Source: Bradysia coprophila (lineage: Eukaryota; Arthropoda; Insecta; Diptera; Sciaridae). Taken from it: DNA of 64,000 bases. The stretch is taken from positions 3,844,001 to 3,908,000 of the forward strand of contig NW_023503608.1 of assembly GCF_014529535.1 (NCBI RefSeq), read 5' to 3'. Numbering within the stretch: position 1 is the first letter of the stretch; the number at the start of each line of letters is the position of its first letter. The notes under the pieces are model-generated. The model did no database searches and had not been told where the DNA came from. It saw nothing but the letters and a program-made list of their open reading frames with translations. Position numbers and translations under genes: made by a program. Positions 1 to 13,899 of this stretch are shown here, one piece after another.

Positions 1-352
1 ATACATTTTATTGTAGAGTATGGTACTTCTTTTGTTATTCAGATTATGAATTATGAATTATTAATGCAAAATCTATTACTTCGTTTGATCTGTTTTCAAT
101 TTGATAGCATAAGTTCAATAAACTAGAACCGAGGGTTTTTTAGCGCTACAAGGTTGACCACCACCATATTCGGAGGTCGAAACAGCTTCTCATCTTCGTT
201 GGCTCGTTCCATCAAAGCGACGTCGCAAGACGTGAATTTTGGTTCTCAGTCTCTTCCCTTTTCGTTCTTATTTTGTAGAAGACTTCTTGTACGTTTTGTG
301 ATATTGGTGGTTTGGTTCGATGCAAAATTGTGTAACGTTAAAACGGTTGCTA

Positions 353-456
353 GGAATCTCGCGCCGCGTCATTCACAATAATTCACATTTTGACACATTT
401 TGTATAAGGAAGATGTCACTTTGTGAGTTATTGTGAATGACGCGGCGCGAGATTCC
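353..456. mobile_element. PIF/Harbinger-like MITE with CTA target duplication
   Basis: A 104-bp palindromic element. The arms begin GGAATCTCGCGCCGCGTCAT and end with the reverse complement; the inverted match runs about 35 bp. Three-base repeats CTA flank it (350-352 and 457-459). A 3-bp duplication and a GG terminus fit non-autonomous PIF/Harbinger elements. It has no coding capacity. The GC-rich arms contrast with the AT-rich surroundings. Confidence 0.6.
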
Positions 457-2392
457 CTAACACCGTTAAAACACACTCTAGGAATGGCCTAGTGGATATT
501 GATAAGACTACAAAATGGACAGTTACTAGATTATTTTTGCCTTCTTAGTTTATTGCTGACTGTTGTACAAAGAAGGGGTATTTGATGCTTGTTGAAGAAT
601 AAATTTAATTAAGAGCAAAAGAATTATTCGATGCGCAAGTGAAAGTGTTGATGTGAGCGGGCGTACAAAATCTTTTTGAACTGTCGGAGTCTTGATTTAA
701 AAAAAATGAAGAAAAGACCACACAACAAACCCTTAAATGGTGAAAGTGACACAAGTCCTTTATCTTACGTACAAAATAGCTGAGGGTGAAGCATTCTGCG
801 CCTGTACGAAAAGTATAGGCAGCATAATATTGACACATAAAATTTTAGAAAGAAAATTTTAAAAAAATGCGTCACAAAGTGGCAGATGTTTTCTTCTATT
901 TAAATTCCATTCTTTCAGGATGTATTTTATAATATTTTAACAATTTTCCTAACAGTAGTTTCCTCATCAACTGCCACTTGTGACACAACATTTTGTTGAT
1001 TTAAAAAAAAGAAGAAGAAAAGATACCCGATACGTCTGAGGGCCGGATAAATTCCGTCCGTCTGATGTCTCCAGAAGAAATTTTCTGATGTTCACAAACC
1101 AAAAAATGTCAAAAATATGATTTGACCGATAAGCCTTATAATCATTGTACAGGTCTCCGAAAAATTAAATAGGCCGAGCTATGGAGCATGGGGTGATAAT
1201 TTTGCATTAGCGTAGAACAATTTTTTGCTGAAAAAAGCATTTACAACAACAAATAACTTAATCGCCCCGCCTAATTGGTACAGGGCTTTTTTTTGGGACT
1301 TTTAATTTTGAAAATTCCGGAAAATGGAGGAATAAAACTTTCGGAATTTTTCGAACCTTTTTCAGAATTATAATTCCCAAAAATAAGACTTGACTGGTAG
1401 TTTAAAAAACTGTGTTTCAACCTGATGACAATGCTCATGTTAAAGTGAAAAATACAATTTCACTTTTTAAAGAAAAACAAAACCAATGTCCTGCAGATCA
1501 GTCTTGATGATTCACATTTTTTTTTAGCTCTAGATGACAAATTTGAACTATTTCTTCAATGAAAATGTTCCTAAATCTGTCTTATTTTTGTGACAGAAAT
1601 TAGCCCCTCGATATGTGTGCTTTTTAGTATGCTTGAATTGTATACAACTTGTTGTTCATAAATCTCTCGTGATATGTGATTATTAAACCTATTACAAGAG
1701 TGTATTAATTACTTTCATCATCTAAATACATCCAAGAATAATGCTTTGCTCGGGCTGTAATACACTGAAATTTGCATAAATTTGTGATTGTGTAATTAAA
1801 ACATTTTATTACAAAGCTTAAGCGACTAAATGGATGTGGATATATAAATACGTTATAATACAAGTGTGGTGTTTCCAATGAAATGTTTACGAAAAGGATT
1901 ATTTAGTGAACAGTTATGTGTTGCGTAGTCGTCCGTGATAATTTTGCCTTGAGTAGTTCATTTTTAATACATTTACCCCTTAAGATTTGAATCTAAAGTG
2001 TTGTGACAAAATATGATGTGATCCGACATATATTGTGATGTAGGAAATATTACACTGAAATTGTGCTTACATTTTGAATAATAAATATCGTTTAAAAAAA
2101 AACGGGACGCCACAAAGACCATACGACTAGGAAAACCGCACATTATTACCTCACTTGCATTGAATGGCTCCAGAAAAGCACCACATGGGGTGGAATAAAC
2201 TTTGATTCGTGTCAAATTATAGGCTTGATTGACGGCAAATCTTTGAATTTTCCGATTAGATTGGGAATTTCAAGTGGATGTATTGTAAATGTACACATCG
2301 ATATTGGCAGCACACGTGTAACAGAAGTCATGTACATCGATTCATCTACAGCACAACGTTTTTATTAGAACTGTTTTACCAAAGGTCTTCAT

Positions 2393-2576
2393 CAATACTC
2401 TCTCTAGCAAACAAACTACTTTTATAAAGGTGGTGAAAGAATCAAGTAGCCTTTGGAATTTAGATGTAGATTATGGCGTTGTCAGTCAAAATGTAGAGTA
2501 GTGTTTATAGAATACAAAGAAATAAGCTGTGAATTTGACACATAGAACTGAGAGTTTGTTTGCTAGAGAGAGTATT
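2393..2576. repeat. Foldback repeat with ~25-bp terminal inverted repeats
   Basis: CAATACTCTCTCTAGCAAAC at 2393 recurs in inverted orientation at the right end, ending at 2576. The arms are about 25 bp and essentially identical, enclosing about 135 bp of AT-rich non-coding sequence. I see no convincing target duplication, so the superfamily is unassigned. Confidence 0.5.
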
Positions 2577-3675
2577 GTCTGTATCCATTTTCCGCGTCAT
2601 TTTAAATAAAAGAAAATCGCGCTGTCTAAAAGATCTTTCAAGATTTTCGTTCACATCTAAGCAGAATATGGTCGATTCACTTCGCACGTATCGATGCTTA
2701 AACATTACATAATTCGCAGCATATTTGTTAGCACACCTGGGTGTACTAATCGTTTCCTATTACTATATGAAACAGAAAGGTGTGCGAATCTATTGAAAAG
2801 TCTTTGATAAAAGAAGTGAAAGTATTACACCGATGGATGATAATGCATGACGTCTGCGACAGGTGAACGAGATGATGTATGTTTGATACACCCATTTTTG
2901 GCGATACTCGATTTTTATGTTATTTTCTCTCGTTGGTTGATTTGATCTCGACATAACCATAAGTTTTTAATAAGGTTTTAGCTTCTAAAATTCATAAAAT
3001 GACAAAAACACATTCATATAACAACTTGAACCGAGCCATTGTGAATCCAAACATTTTCAAACTTTTCTAATTTCATTTCAACAACCGTATTTTCTTCATC
3101 GGAATCAATTGCATCATGTTCTGGTAACTTTTCCATTATTTAAAAAAAAAATGTAAAAAGAAAACCGAATTTTTGTGTATGTAACAGAATGGGAAATAAA
3201 AGTTTTTAAGTGAAACTCTTGTATACTACCAACAATCGAAGATATGAGTAATTTGTCTCGTAATAAATAAGTTTGTTGCACACGTGGCAACATAAATTCC
3301 ATGGACAAAAATTTTCCCTTTCCATTTCCTTTCAATTTCAAAGACTTTTTAGCTTCCAAAACGTTCTATTATGTAAAATTTGAAAGATATACTCATAACT
3401 GTAAGCATCCTATAAACCCCCTCTTTACAAGAACTTTGAGAGCGAAACCACTTGGGTATTAAGCTCGCTTAAAATAGTTTCTCCAACGGAGAGTTTGGAT
3501 GAATGTGAGTTTGGTTTGGTTCTATCTCATTATGGTGTCGTTTATATAATTCCCCTTAAAAAGAGAATCCGTTAATATTCATAGTGAGACAGGAACAAGT
3601 ACCATAAAAAGATTGATAGAGAAGCAACCATCTGTTAACGATGATAACAAAAACAAAAGTAAAAGTAAGCTTCAG

Positions 3676-3852
3676 ATGGTATTGGTTTATAATAGCAATC
3701 TGTTTGCTGTTGCCGAAACAAACGAAGTACAAGATTTTAAATCAATCTTGAACGACAGAAGTAACACAAGGAGTATTGATCACACAGTGATACGGCCTGG
3801 CGTTTATAAAATGTTAAAATTGAAAAATGAAACTCATCTTTTAATACCATAA
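3676..3852 (+). CDS. Doubtful small ORF, 58 codons
   Basis: The open frame runs from an ATG at 3676 to TAA at 3850-3852 and is open further upstream to about 3613 without another ATG. The predicted peptide starts MVLVYNSNLFAVAE and contains RPGVYKMLKLKNETH. It has no signal peptide, membrane segment or familiar motif. Amino-acid composition looks more protein-like than neighbouring chance ORFs, but there is no supporting splice structure or nearby gene. It could be a single-exon gene, the last exon of an unseen gene, or chance. Confidence 0.2.
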   Translation: MVLVYNSNLFAVAETNEVQDFKSILNDRSNTRSIDHTVIRPGVYKMLKLKNETHLLIP

Positions 3853-5375
3853 TTTTCTCTGTTATGAAAACAAACGGTAACATATTTGGCAAATCTATAC
3901 AGATTTATTGAAATAACATATTGACAATACACTTTGGTTTGTTTGGTTCGATAATATGAAAGCTTTTTCAGTCTCACTTATTTATCGATGAAGATTTGAT
4001 ACATAAACGAATTATATGGATACCGAGCCAGAAATGGTAAAAAAATTGAATTTGAAAATATTTATATTCCCAGAGCAAATCAAAAACAAACCACAAGAAA
4101 TATGAACCGACCGAGCAGGAAAACCAAACCGAAAATGAAAACAAATAAAAAAGAAACAAGGAAAATTGTGAGAATGTAAACAATTGAATGGATTTTATCT
4201 TTTTATGTTTACAGATACAATATCCGACCGCATATGTATATCCCGATTATACATGACTGTACAAAATGTATGTATATTATACGACCAGAATGAATTATAT
4301 TCCTTGTACGGTCTATGTTTGTAATAAAAAAAACCTTTTTCTTGACAAATAGTAAAAAAGAAACGATCTTTAAAGGTTATATTACCTTCAAATCTACACT
4401 CGGCATAAAAGATGTCTTTTTTATAGCTGCGGTTTATTTGTTGTAACAATCTGTCTTACAAATAATATTTTCTGTCATTCAAATTCTAGTAAGTCCATAT
4501 AATAAAAGGTAACAATGAATCATTTTGATTGCATTTTCCTCGCCGTATACGAATGAATAAACCATTTTCGTTATTGTTATTGTTCGTAGAGTCTTTGTTC
4601 TCGTCTCGAGCCTTTAAATTTCAGAATTAAAGCATAAATTGTCTTTGAGATTTAATTGCAATTTCTATGGGAATTTAAATTAACTTTGTATCCTCTTTTT
4701 GAAATCATATAATCGCTTTAAAACTCATTATGTGGTTCCATATATAATAAAGGGATGAGTATCACGAAACCGTTTGCGAATTTTCATTCCAGAATCAACA
4801 TACGTGTACTAACCAAATACAGACCTTAATCAACATTATCATTCCATCATTTCAATTATCCAATTGTGAAATTATCAATTTTTTTTAGATAAAAGTAAAA
4901 CGTGCACAGAAGACCACTGTAAGTGGTGTGAGCTTTTAATTCAACAAAGAATTTTCCGGTGTTCAACTTTTTTTTAATTATAAACCGTCGGCACTTTCAG
5001 CAACGATAATTAATTTGCAAATCACAATTGATATAATGTTCAATTGCCAAATTATCAGCTTATTTTTAACTCATTAACTTGTCGATGTTATCGGGCGTAA
5101 ATAAGTTTAAACATCGTTGGTCGGCTAGTTTACCGTACCGTGCGAATAGGTTCGAAGAGCTTTAAGTTTAGGTACACTTGAAGCAATGATTTTTGCTCGA
5201 ACGAACGAATGTTTTTCTCTGAATGCAGACGATAAGTTTTTAAGCCCCGAGAACCCAAAATCTCATGAGACTGAAACCAGATCCGAATTAAATTTATGAT
5301 TGTTTTAGTCAACGACTAGGGTACTATGTGACGTTAGACCACATTCCTAAAATACTTACTCATTCGTAGAAAAAC

Positions 5376-5537
5376 CAATGAAAGTCTAGAACAGGTATGG
5401 TCGATCGGCGAATTCGTCTTAAACACACTCACATTTTATGTAAAAATAATATGAAAATGAGTGCGTTTAAGTACGAAAATCAAATTTTTATGTCCTCCGG
5501 GCGGACAATAGACCATACCTGTTTTACACTTTCATTG
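5376..5537. mobile_element. hAT-like MITE with 8-bp target duplication
   Basis: A 162-bp element. The left end is CAATGAAAGTCTAGAACAGG; the right end, read in reverse complement, is CAATGAAAGTGTAAAACAGG, and both continue TATGGTC. AGAAAAAC flanks both sides (5368-5375 and 5538-5545), an exact 8-bp duplication typical of hAT transposition. There is no ORF. A shortened relative lies at 16922-16971. Confidence 0.7.
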
Positions 5538-5873
5538 AGAAAAACTAGTTTCTGATCAATACTTCAACTTCATGTGTAAATGATGAAAATAGATAGCACA
5601 AAAGCCAGGTAAAATTAAGACGGGTCAGGCTCGGAACGGGCCGGGTTTTTATAAGATTTTTTCATCCACTTATGGATTCTCCTCTGGAACATGCATTGTA
5701 TAGAGTGCTACAAATTTTAAACAGAAACTAATATGTTCCGTATAACAAACGCGATTAAAACTGAATTCGTTGGTGGTTAACAAGATAGCAAGGGCCAATC
5801 ATTTTTGTTATTATTAAAATAGAAATGGAATAAATATAACTGAATTCTCGATTTCCATTCAATTGCTATTTAA

Positions 5874-8702
5874 ATGCTGGTCAAAAGCAAGCTTGAAATG
5901 GCTAAATTCAACTTAATTGGACTTTCGTTAGTCAGTTGTTGGCTCGTCTGCCTTAGTTTTGGGTCTGTTGTTGCTGATGGCTACCAAATCGGTGTTGGTC
6001 GTGCAGATTGTACGGGACCACCGAATCAAATTATTTTCGTGAGTATTTGTTATCAATCGAAGAATAGTAGCAGTCAATCATTCGACTGGCTTAAAAAAAT
6101 TTTATTTCATTTATGATTCGTTTTCTGTGTGTATTCAGATGGGATATGCTCATCCTCCTCAAAGGGGAAATGGATTACATTTGAGACAATTCTCTAGAGC
6201 TTACATTGTTGACGATGGCAATAGACGAGTTGTCTATGTGGCTTTTGGTAGGTACCACAAAGTTTTAATGACCAAACTGAAAAATCATTAAAAAAATCTG
6301 TAATTTCCAGACGGATCCATGGTCTCACATGCAGTGAAACGAGACGTATGAGCACTTTACCGTCACAAAAAAAATCTTATTTTTAAATCGACATCTTACT
6401 CAATAGGTGGTGAGCAAATTGCAAGAGCTTTATGGAAATATTTACTCAATGGACAACATTCTTTTGAGCGCCTCACACACTCATGGTGGACCAGGTGGAT
6501 ACATGATGTACTTCTTATATGATGTGTCCATATTTGGCTTTGTTCGTGAAACGTATCAATCGCTCGTAGACGGAATATTCAATGTATGAAACACTATACT
6601 GTTAGGGACTTTGTTGAAAACTCCAACAATTCACTTTGAAATTACAGAGTATAGTTCGAGCTCACGAGAATTTACAAAGTGGACGCATTTACGTTGGCGA
6701 AACCGAAGTGAAAGGGGCTAGCAGGAACAGAAGTCCAACATCCTATTTACTCAATCCAGAAGAAGAAAGAGCCCTGTTAGTACTTACAACATTTTGTCGC
6801 ATTTTCTGGTAATGATTTACTCTTTCTTTACCACGAAAGGTATGCAGGTGATACTGACACAACTTTGATCCAAATGCGATTTGTCAATAATGATAACACC
6901 GTTATCGGAGCTATACACTGGTTCGCAACCCATTCCGTGTCGATGAATAATTCGAATCTTCTTATCAGTTCAGACAATGTTGGTTACGCTGCTATTCTCC
7001 TTGAGCAAGAAATGAATCCAAACTCCCGTCCAGGAAAGGTACACTTTCACGGCAATTATGTTATGCTTCCAGTGAACAAACAATTTTGTTTTAGGGACCT
7101 TTCGTTGCCAGCTTTGCATTGTCTAGCTTTGGTGACACATCACCGAATACCAACAGTCCAAAGTGTGAATTTACAGGTGCAGTTTGTGATCTCTTATCGG
7201 CACCATGTCCTTCAGAAGATGGACTCTGTTTTGCGTCAGGACCGGGTAGAGATCAATTTGAAAGTACCAAAATAATTGCGGAGAAAATGTACCAAGGTGC
7301 ACGGGTAAATGAAATAGCAAAAGAGTCGAATTACTGTTGGTAATGGAAAGTTGAATTTATTTTAGAAAATTCTGACCGAGTCTATTGGCCGAGAAGTGCA
7401 AGGTAGTGTTAATTTCGTTCATCAATTTGTCGACTTTTCAACATACCGAGTATCGGAAGAGGTATGTTACGTCGAATTTCTTACTCGTCATTTCTATTTT
7501 TCCCAGAATATTTTTTAATAATTGAAATAATTCAGATTAGAGGTTGCGTGCCAGCTCTGGGAGTCAATTTCGCTAGTGGAACCACCGATGGACCTGGCAT
7601 TCCCGTAACTGAAATAGATTTCGATGCATTCTTGGGCCCGGACTCTCCTGTTGCTGACTTAATAAGAGAACATGCTTCACCTACCGCTGATGATATTGTT
7701 TGCCATGCTCCCAAACCCATTCTTCTAGCTACTGGCAGAGTAAGTGCAACGAATTGCGATGAAAACATTGCCTGTCATTTCGAATTTAATGTTTATCGCC
7801 TTAGTTCACATTCCCATTCGATTGGCAACCGAGCATTGTCCCAACACAACTTTTAAAAATCGGTGGTGTTGTACTAGCTGCTGTTCCAGCTGAAACTACC
7901 ACAATGGCTGGACGTCGTTTAAGACGCAGAGTTCAAGAAGCTATTCTTAAAGCTGGTGGCGGTGATGTTCAAGTCATTACATCAGATGTATCGAATATGT
8001 ACTCCAGCTATGTCGTAACACCAGAAGAATATCAAGCCCAACGTTATGAAGCTGCATTCACTATCTTCGGACCCAACACTTTGTCAGTGTACATTGATCA
8101 GTTTGAAAATTTGAGTCGAGCTTTAGTCAATGGATTGACTCTTGAAGCCGGCCCAAGTCCACCATTCCTAGACGACCGAGTAGTATCAACTCAACCAGAA
8201 GTATTGTTTGATGGTACCCCGATCGGCCGTAGCTTTGGAAATCTGTTGAGGCAACCAAATCAAAATTACAACACAGGCGATTCAGTGGATGTTGTGTTTG
8301 TATCCGGAAACCCGAGAAATAATTTGCAGCATGACAACACCTACTTCAATGTCGAACGACAGAATTCCTACGGCGAATGGACTGTAGTTGCTTCTGACGC
8401 AGATTGGGAAACTAAGTAAATCTATTTAATTCTTCTGCTATACTTGCAAGTCTGAACTATTGTCCGCTTTCAGATTTGTATGGGAACGTACAAACCAAGT
8501 GTTAGCCCATAGCACAGTAACTGTAACATGGGACATTCCAGAAAACGCAGACAGTGGACTCTATCGAATTCGCCATTTCGGAACATCCAGAGACATTCTC
8601 GGCAGATTTACGTCGTATGTGGGAACGTCGAATACATTTACCGTGAATAATGGTGGACGAAGAAAGTTTCCCAATAAATTTTCACATAAAATAACGCAAT
8701 AA
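5874..8702 (+). CDS. CDase: Neutral ceramidase, 11 exons, complete
   Basis: Hydrolyses ceramide to sphingosine and fatty acid; family members are secreted or membrane-associated. Coding exons: 5874-6038, 6139-6247, 6311-6345, 6407-6583, 6648-6775, 6840-7038, 7095-7304, 7366-7461, 7536-7739, 7805-8415, 8474-8702. All introns are GT-AG and 50-110 bp, phases match, and the join gives 720 residues, close to the usual insect length. Residues 1-35 form a signal peptide. Zinc-site motifs are SASHTHGGPGGY (His127, His129) and WFATHSVSMNN (His236). The catalytic serine of the family lies in FGDTSPN (Ser287). KPILLATGR, TTMAGRRLR and PEEYQAQRYEA are also conserved, and a C-terminal immunoglobulin-like domain is encoded by the last two exons. 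TAAATATA lies about 40 bases before the ATG. AATAAA overlaps the stop codon (8698-8703), implying a very short 3' UTR. An ATG nine codons downstream (5898) is an alternative start. Confidence 0.95.
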
Positions 8703-9611
8703 ATGATTGAAAAGTAAAGAAAACAAATTCACAGTACAACTACGGCTTTTTCTATTGAATGTAAGAATAATTGTTCCATTTTGCCACCCCTTCGTCTGTG
8801 GAAGACATGCGAAGAGTGTTCTAAGTGACACCCCTCAGGTGTACGTTTACAAGTTTTTACTATCTCACTACTCGCCAGGCCTTCAATTTGATTTATTTAG
8901 CAATCAATGACAAAACCATAACGGCGTGATGTAGTTCGAATGAAAAGTTCATTGCAAATGCTTTTGCTAAGCTTGTTTTTGACAGATAAGTTGTGGAATG
9001 CAAGTTTTTTTAAGGAAGGAAAACCGATCTACTATTTTTGATTTTGGGACAAGATATAAAATTGTGGAAAGAAAATAGTCTTGCCTGTCCCATAATTCTG
9101 TCGTTGCTAAAAATCATTTCTGTAGGTATGTACCCTTTTAGATTTAACACTGAAATTTCAACTGCTAAGTGCCATTAAACAACTTTTCAGATGCATATAT
9201 CCACAGCAATTGAGACATCAATTCACTCAATGACATAAAACCACATATTCACAAAATAAATTTACCGCAAAAACTTTGGGCTAATAAATTTAAATCCCCA
9301 TCTGAATGCTTCTACCACAATATTATCGATAAATACATCAGGTTAAGAAAAACCCTATTTGAAACGGTTGAATAATTTTTCCTTACGATAATGCTGTTGA
9401 GGGACAAAACCATTTACATATAATCGGATATCTTATGGGTTGTGTTTAGCGAGTGCTGGTGTATTGATTGTAGATTGTATTCTGATTTGATGGAATAGTT
9501 TTCTGTTGGTCGGTTACATGATGTTAATAATGTAATCGGTAAGAGATGGTTCACAAATTACGTTCCATTTTTCGCAGGTATTTCCTCAAGCCTTCTCTTG
9601 TCTTGCATCAA

Positions 9612-9702
9612 CTCAATGGTGTAATGGTTAGCTCGTTTGCTTTCCATTATTCGACTGAGTTGCCAGTGTGAGGGTTCGAAACTCAACCGCAGCAGAAAAA
9701 AA
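9612..9702 (+). repeat. tRNA-derived SINE or tRNA pseudogene
   Basis: GGTGTAATGGTTAGCTCG resembles an internal polymerase III box A. GAGGGTTCGAAACTC about 50 bases downstream resembles box B within a T-arm hairpin. An A-run follows directly (AGCAGAAAAAAAAAA), as in retroposed SINEs. No 7-bp acceptor stem can be formed, so it is not a functional tRNA gene. Similar box A/B pairs occur at 22350-22404, 32656-32711 and, inverted, 27065-27135. Confidence 0.5.
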
Positions 9703-12700
9703 AAATCGGTTGTCAGACGTGTACACAAATATACAGCTAGCTGAATCGATTAAAATCTGGTGTAGTTGTGTGTAGAGATGTCACAAGGCTTACTGGTAAA
9801 AGGCATTGTATTGTTGGAAGCTGTCGGTATTCTATTCCTAATGCGGTTTAGTGGCTTTAGTACTGCTAAGGCGCAATAATCAAAAATCCTTCAGAGTGTA
9901 AAATACTTTGAAGATGTAGCTCATACAATATACCATGTGTGCAACTGCCTTCATTAGCTATATCTCATTAAATGTAAATTTTACATTACGGACGTAGATT
10001 TACTGTTTGGAAAAATGTGATTCCTGAAATAAGCTCCAGCTCGTACTAGGGTACTATACAGTTCACATTAGCAAAACAAGTTCTTTCGTTAGGAAAATTA
10101 CTATATCTCAAACAGTCCTATTTTATTCACTGAACCCGTCAGATATGGAAAGATTATTTTTAAACGAAAAATCTGATATGTGATGCAGTGGTATATAAAA
10201 TTAGAAAACAATATATTTCAATGTTCCGGGGCATTGATTAACATAACAAGTGAAGCTTTTTATCTTTTAATTTATGAATAATTTATATTGCAGACATTAT
10301 TCTACTAGTTTTCGGCATTAAATATTTTCAAAATCAATACTGCAACTTCAGTTTTAATTAGTGTTGGACGGGGTTCCAGTAGAAAATAGGACAATTTTAA
10401 GTTGTTGTTGTTGATAACATAACATTTCGAACTCAATTTTCTATGAATTTAAGTCTACGATTGAGCATTGGGTATAATTGAGTTCATTGACTCTATCAGT
10501 AATAAAGACATGGAAATTTTTCGACTCAAATTAATATAAATCTCTACACTCGTGTACCAGTAATTTTGCTACTCAGAGAGGGGTATACGTACACCTATCA
10601 CATAATTTTTTACCCTCCATATACTAGTAAATCCGACTAATGGGCCTCGACAGGAACATCTTTCTGTAATCTCAGTTTATTTAAAGATATCTGTAGACTG
10701 GTAGCCTAGTGTTCTGTCTTTTCTCGTAAAAATATCTTCAAGAAAACGTTCATGAGTGTTTTAACTATCGTTATAAGAAAGCTTTCAAATTGTCCATCTA
10801 GTGGAAATTTGTGTACCTCAAAATTGTTTTCACCACCGCCAACAGTTTCATTGCTATACCGAATATCAATGTGAATTTAATTCGTTGAAATGTTTCCCTC
10901 TTACCTAAACGAAACTATGATGCGAAAGTAAAAAATTCTATTGAAATTATTTCAATCTTCTCATAAGGAATGGGCTCTCAACGTTTGAAAATATTTACAT
11001 TTTTATTTCATCTACCATTCCCTTCGAAAATAGATCATTTACCAGATAAAAATGATAATAATTCACTGTAATTACCTAAAATCACTTTCCAAAACATGAC
11101 CTGGCACCATAAATTACAGTAACGCAAGAGTGTGTGTGAACGAATGGGAAGCTTTTCCGTATTACATGAAAGCGTATCATACAGCAAAAGCTTTTCGGTT
11201 GAAGTGTTTGTACACTGTGTGACGCGACAAGCATGCTTTACAATTTTGCAGTAATATTGGTAAATCCAATGCGGTATAATTTTCATCTACCATCGCACTG
11301 TGTATAACGACACGCACAATTGTTACTATACAACGTGGTTAATATATGAATATATGTGGGTTAAGAAACTTCAAAGAAAAACAAATCGAAAAACAAACTC
11401 TTTACGTCCAACTGATTGCGGAGGACATTATGCAGCGGCGTGGTAAATATGGGTATTTCAAACAATTAAGAACTGTCGTTTTTCATGAAAAACGGCTGTT
11501 AAAATAAGTGATGAGTGGGAAGTGTTCGCATATTTAGGAAAATATGTAGGTACTAACCGAACAAAATGAACTAATATTTCAATTAAGATGTGCTTGCCAT
11601 CGGTGAAAGGAAAACCATAAAGCTATTCCACACGTTTGAACTATAAGAGATATTTTCAAACGAAAACCGCAAAAGCTTGTTTCAACATGATGAGCTTCCG
11701 TTTCGTTTGAACAGATGATAGTTTGACAAACGGAAGTGAATATCTTTGTTTATTTACGTTTTGTTTCATTTAATTTTCGCTGCTGATTTCGTATTCCAAT
11801 AATGCAGTTTATACAACAACAACAAAACATGTTAAAGAAATGAAGTAAAAGATTTGAAATCAGTGGAAGTACTTAGATTGAATTAAGTAATAAATACGAA
11901 GGTAAAACCGCTGAATTAACTTCAGAGGCGGATGACTTGTTTTTTAAACGTTCTTTAAAAAAAATATTCCCAAGCTTGGCAAGTAGTGTAAACATTTTCT
12001 CACTTACATATAGCGTAAAATTTTGGTTCTCTTTTTGGCTCAAGTTATCAGCAACGGAACGAAATTGTACAAATATATCAGAAACGGGCTAATTATCTGT
12101 TATCGACATCAACGACAAAAATAAGTAATGGTCTGAAGCTAACGTGGATTTTGTGTTTAAACACCTGTCGTTGCTGAAAGGATCTCATCGTCTTTTTTTC
12201 AGGTAAAGTATGAAAGTATGCAGTTTTTGAAATTTATCTAACCTCACGGTTTAATCTATTAAATTCTGCTGTTAATACACTGTCCAGTTCACTTTTTATA
12301 ACTCAGTGCAGGAGTTTGTTGTTTCAGTAGATCAAAAATATAAATCGTGTAATGCTGAATTCTTTGGTAACTTTGGAAGATTACCTCGCAATAAACTGTC
12401 TATTGTTTAAATAAAATACCTAGGTGTTACTTATCACAGAATATATTCGAAAGAAAATTACAAAAGAAAACTGATCAGTCGATACAAATGATAAAATCTA
12501 TTTTAAATATTGTAACCTATCAAAGGCGTGTCAAGTTTTAAAAACAACCATTAAAAAGTGCACAATTAAAGTGATTTATACACAAGAAAACGTAAACGTT
12601 TAACTTAAATTCCAACTTTTATTTCAACAAATCAATGAATCAATCAATTAAATTTCAAAACGTTGACTTTTATATTCTCAAATTTTATGATTTTTTTCTT

Positions 12701-13820
12701 CTTCTTTTTATTACTTTTATCTATTAGATTACTTTCTCATTATCTCATTTTTATTAGTAGTAAATTTACACGGATTCATCATTTTCATTTAAGGATCTAC
12801 ACGTACAAAAAATTATCATAGCCTAGGATCGATATTAGTATGCGTTTTCGGAGTGTGTCGATTCTTTGGTGTAAGATAATAATATTAAATTAGGAATCTG
12901 CATTATTTTCACTGAAAGACAATGACACATTAAGTTTTTAACTAATTCTCTTAATATACAAATCACTGAGTTTTAACATTTTATTTTTGTATCATAAATT
13001 ATAAATACATTTTCATGGTCATAGCCAAGATATGGATATGTTTTCAAATATTTTACTGAATTAAATACCAGTCTGAAAAATGCTGATTGCTGAATGATAT
13101 GGTAAAATATCAATAAATAGACAAATGACGATCAACAAGGACATATCGTTAAGTTATATTTATTAACAAATTTAAATCGAAATTTTGTGCAAGTATTGTT
13201 TTATCGGAGAATTTAAAACGAATTGAGATTACCAGAATATTGTTAGATCACCATTTGAATTATTAACATTTCTTAAAAGGATTTAAAAGTTTCACTTAAT
13301 TTTATTATTAAACTCAAACGCAAATCGTTTCGATGTCAGTCACATACAACGGCATAAACATATTTCAGATCATCATCAATTGTAATATCTTTACTATGTA
13401 TCCATATTACGTATGATGATAACTGTTGCAATTGGATACTTTGGAAGGAGACTGAAGGACAAACGGTCATCTTTTAACAACAACGTAAACGAGCGATAAA
13501 CTCATTTTAGTGCATCTTTATGTAGCAAAAATGTGCGCTAAAACAAATGAAGTAAAAGATTTTTCGTGTAATACCGAGATACTAGCCAATATTTTTTTAA
13601 ACGAAGGAAGTACAAGATTCAATTTTTTTTTGTAAAAGGCAGAAATGATGCGTAATATCAAAATAAATTCATTACAACAACATAGTCAGCATTTGACCTC
13701 TTACAATCGGCATAGGAGTTAAAATTTAGCAATCAGTGTCGTAAGTTATGCATTCTCAACAGTATGCAAATTATACTTCGATTGAACTCTTAATTGTTAT
13801 TTATGACATCGAGTGCAATG

Positions 13821-13899
13821 TACTTTATTAGGCTCTAGGTGTGTAATTACGAGGCCACAAGCCGTGTGTCATAATACACATCTTGAGCCTAATAAAGTA
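13821..13899. repeat. Short palindromic element with TA ends
   Basis: TACTTTATTAGGCTC at the left recurs inverted at the right end, with pairing over about 25 bp including GTGTGTA. The outermost bases are TA on both sides, which would fit a TA target duplication. The 79-bp unit is non-coding. Confidence 0.45.

Larger units (their letters stand above)
1..5873. other. Non-genic AT-rich flank upstream of the ceramidase gene
   Basis: No multi-exon gene could be assembled here on either strand. Open frames are short, mostly lack an ATG and show no recognisable motif. The stretch holds three inverted-repeat elements (353-456, 2393-2576, 5376-5537) and one doubtful 58-codon ORF (3676-3852), listed separately. 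The rest is AT-rich sequence in which I see nothing. Confidence 0.6.

Noticed and set aside
9612-9702. Functional tRNA gene
   Set aside because: Box A and box B resemble a tRNA, but no acceptor or anticodon stem can be closed and an A-run follows; SINE-like.
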